Source: SZUA-430 sp964547645 (lineage in GTDB: Bacteria > Pseudomonadota > Alphaproteobacteria > Micropepsales > Micropepsaceae). From it: 47,536 bases of DNA. The notes under the pieces are model-generated. The model was not told where the DNA came from, did no database searches, and was given only the letters and a program-made list of their open reading frames with translations. Both the position numbers and the translations under genes were made by a program. Shown here in pieces: positions 47,036 through 47,536 of this stretch. The stretch is from positions 1 through 47,536 of the forward strand of contig CAZJOM010000026.1 in assembly GCA_964547645.1 (NCBI GenBank), written 5' to 3'. The stretch's first letter is position 1, and every line of letters begins with the position of its first letter.

Positions 47036-47536
47036 TTAGCCCCGGAAGAGCCCTGTCATGGCGCGCGCCGGTGTGCTCTCCGGGAACGCGACACGTTCCA
47101 CAAAGGCGGCGGGAACGCCGAGATGATCGATCAGTGCTGCTTTCATGAGCGAGCGTAGATCGGAGGTCGGCTTGAGATCGCGACCTTCATAGAGATTGGC
47201 ACTGCCAAGTCCGGGCCAGTCGGCGATGACGCGTCCGCCTGCGACGGCGCCGCCCAGCAAGAACGCGGCGCCGCCGTTGCCGTGATCCGAGCCTGCGGTT
47301 CCGTTCATCGCGACGGTGCGGCCGAACTCTGTGACGATCAACACGGCGGTCTGCTTCCACCGGGGCCCAAGACCGGTGGCGAGCGCGTCGATGCCTCTGT
47401 CGAGCGCCAGCAGATTGCGACTGAGCACGCCGTATTGTCCCACTTGATTGGCGTGTGTGTCCCAGCCGGTGGACTCGACCATAGCGACGCACGGCCCTTG
47501 CGGTTCGGACAAGAACTTCGCCGCCGCACTCATCAG
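47036..47536 (-). CDS. DUF1501 protein, C-terminal part (runs off the right edge)
   Basis: The last 166 residues of a DUF1501 protein, usually about 380-480 residues, often secreted by Tat and paired with a DUF1800 gene. The visible part includes VESTGWDTHANQVGQYGVLS, the WDTHANQ metal-like motif, VLIVTEFGRTVAMNGTAGSD followed by HGNGGAAFLLGGAVAGGRVI, and ends FPESTPARAMTGLFRG. The fold belongs to the alkaline phosphatase/sulfatase-like group; the reaction is unknown. The 5' end and any partner gene lie outside. Confidence 0.9.
   Translation of the reverse strand: MMSAAAKFLSEPQGPCVAMVESTGWDTHANQVGQYGVLSRNLLALDRGIDALATGLGPRWKQTAVLIVTEFGRTVAMNGTAGSDHGNGGAAFLLGGAVAGGRVIADWPGLGSANLYEGRDLKPTSDLRSLMKAALIDHLGVPAAFVERVAFPESTPARAMTGLFRG

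Noticed and set aside
1..47536. CRISPR arrays, prophage, insertion sequences, rRNA or tRNA genes
   Set aside because: I looked for regularly spaced direct repeats, transposase or integrase motifs and tRNA-like cloverleaf ends on both strands and found none that I can support.

Overview
The window is GC-rich (start and stop usage, arginine and alanine codons all fit a high-GC genome) and carries a set of markers that together point to an Alphaproteobacterium: a CcrM-type GANTC methyltransferase, an F0 ATP synthase operon with separate b' and b subunits that is not followed by the F1 genes, a split glycine decarboxylase (gcvPA/gcvPB) behind a tandem glycine riboswitch, a PA0069-type radical SAM protein, a DUF721 protein divergent from mutY, and a GTTC-N7-GTTC type LexA box. 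I would guess Hyphomicrobiales or a neighbouring order, but no genus can be named. A run of exactly 100 N inside ispE shows that this is a draft assembly scaffold.

Layout. 1-3.3 kb (minus strand): 5' half of glyQ, a HigBA toxin-antitoxin pair with its own promoter/operator, a small membrane Zn-ribbon-like protein, sppA, a TrmN6-like methyltransferase and a DUF2007 protein; the polyprenyl diphosphate synthase gene diverges from these. 4.6-8.9 kb: a secreted protein of unknown function and a three-gene MacAB-like efflux unit (adaptor, ATPase, permease) with ATGA overlaps. 8.9-13.1 kb (minus): ETF-ubiquinone oxidoreductase, a TPR protein and ispE, coupled by GTGA overlaps. 13.2-17.1 kb (plus): uracil-DNA glycosylase, soluble lytic transglycosylase, moaB, secreted TPR protein. 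17.1-20.6 kb: an ankyrin protein with TonB-like and DUF6438-like segments, and two divergent GNAT acetyltransferases, one preceded by what looks like a complete ribosome-controlled attenuator. 20.8-24.4 kb: radical SAM protein, rnhB, and the DUF969/DUF979 membrane pair. 24.4-32.9 kb: ccrM behind eight GANTC sites, two DsbA-like thiol oxidoreductases flanking the head-to-head mutY/DUF721 pair, then smc. 32.9-36.7 kb: VapBC, the F0 operon atpI-B-E-G-F, and a small unknown gene behind an FNR/FixK-like box. 36.7-46.4 kb (minus): one very tight series gcvT-H-PA-PB-(7TM)-(nucleotidyltransferase)-(SH3)-alkA-ogt, followed by a TetR/DUF418 pair that has its own perfect 28-bp palindrome. The last kilobase holds the tandem glycine riboswitch, a LexA box over a possible small membrane protein, and the 3' end of a DUF1501 gene.

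Most genes are housekeeping. The points of interest are regulatory and organisational: (i) a leader peptide/antiterminator/terminator array in front of a GNAT gene; (ii) the placing of two DNA alkylation repair genes in the same run of overlapping genes as the glycine cleavage system behind a glycine riboswitch, which suggests a link between glycine load and repair of glycine-derived DNA alkylation; (iii) dense GANTC clusters in front of ccrM and rnhB; (iv) a LexA box over a small ORF; (v) a MacA-like adaptor with an inserted LTxxQ-containing domain. All functional links are inferences from sequence reading without database searches.
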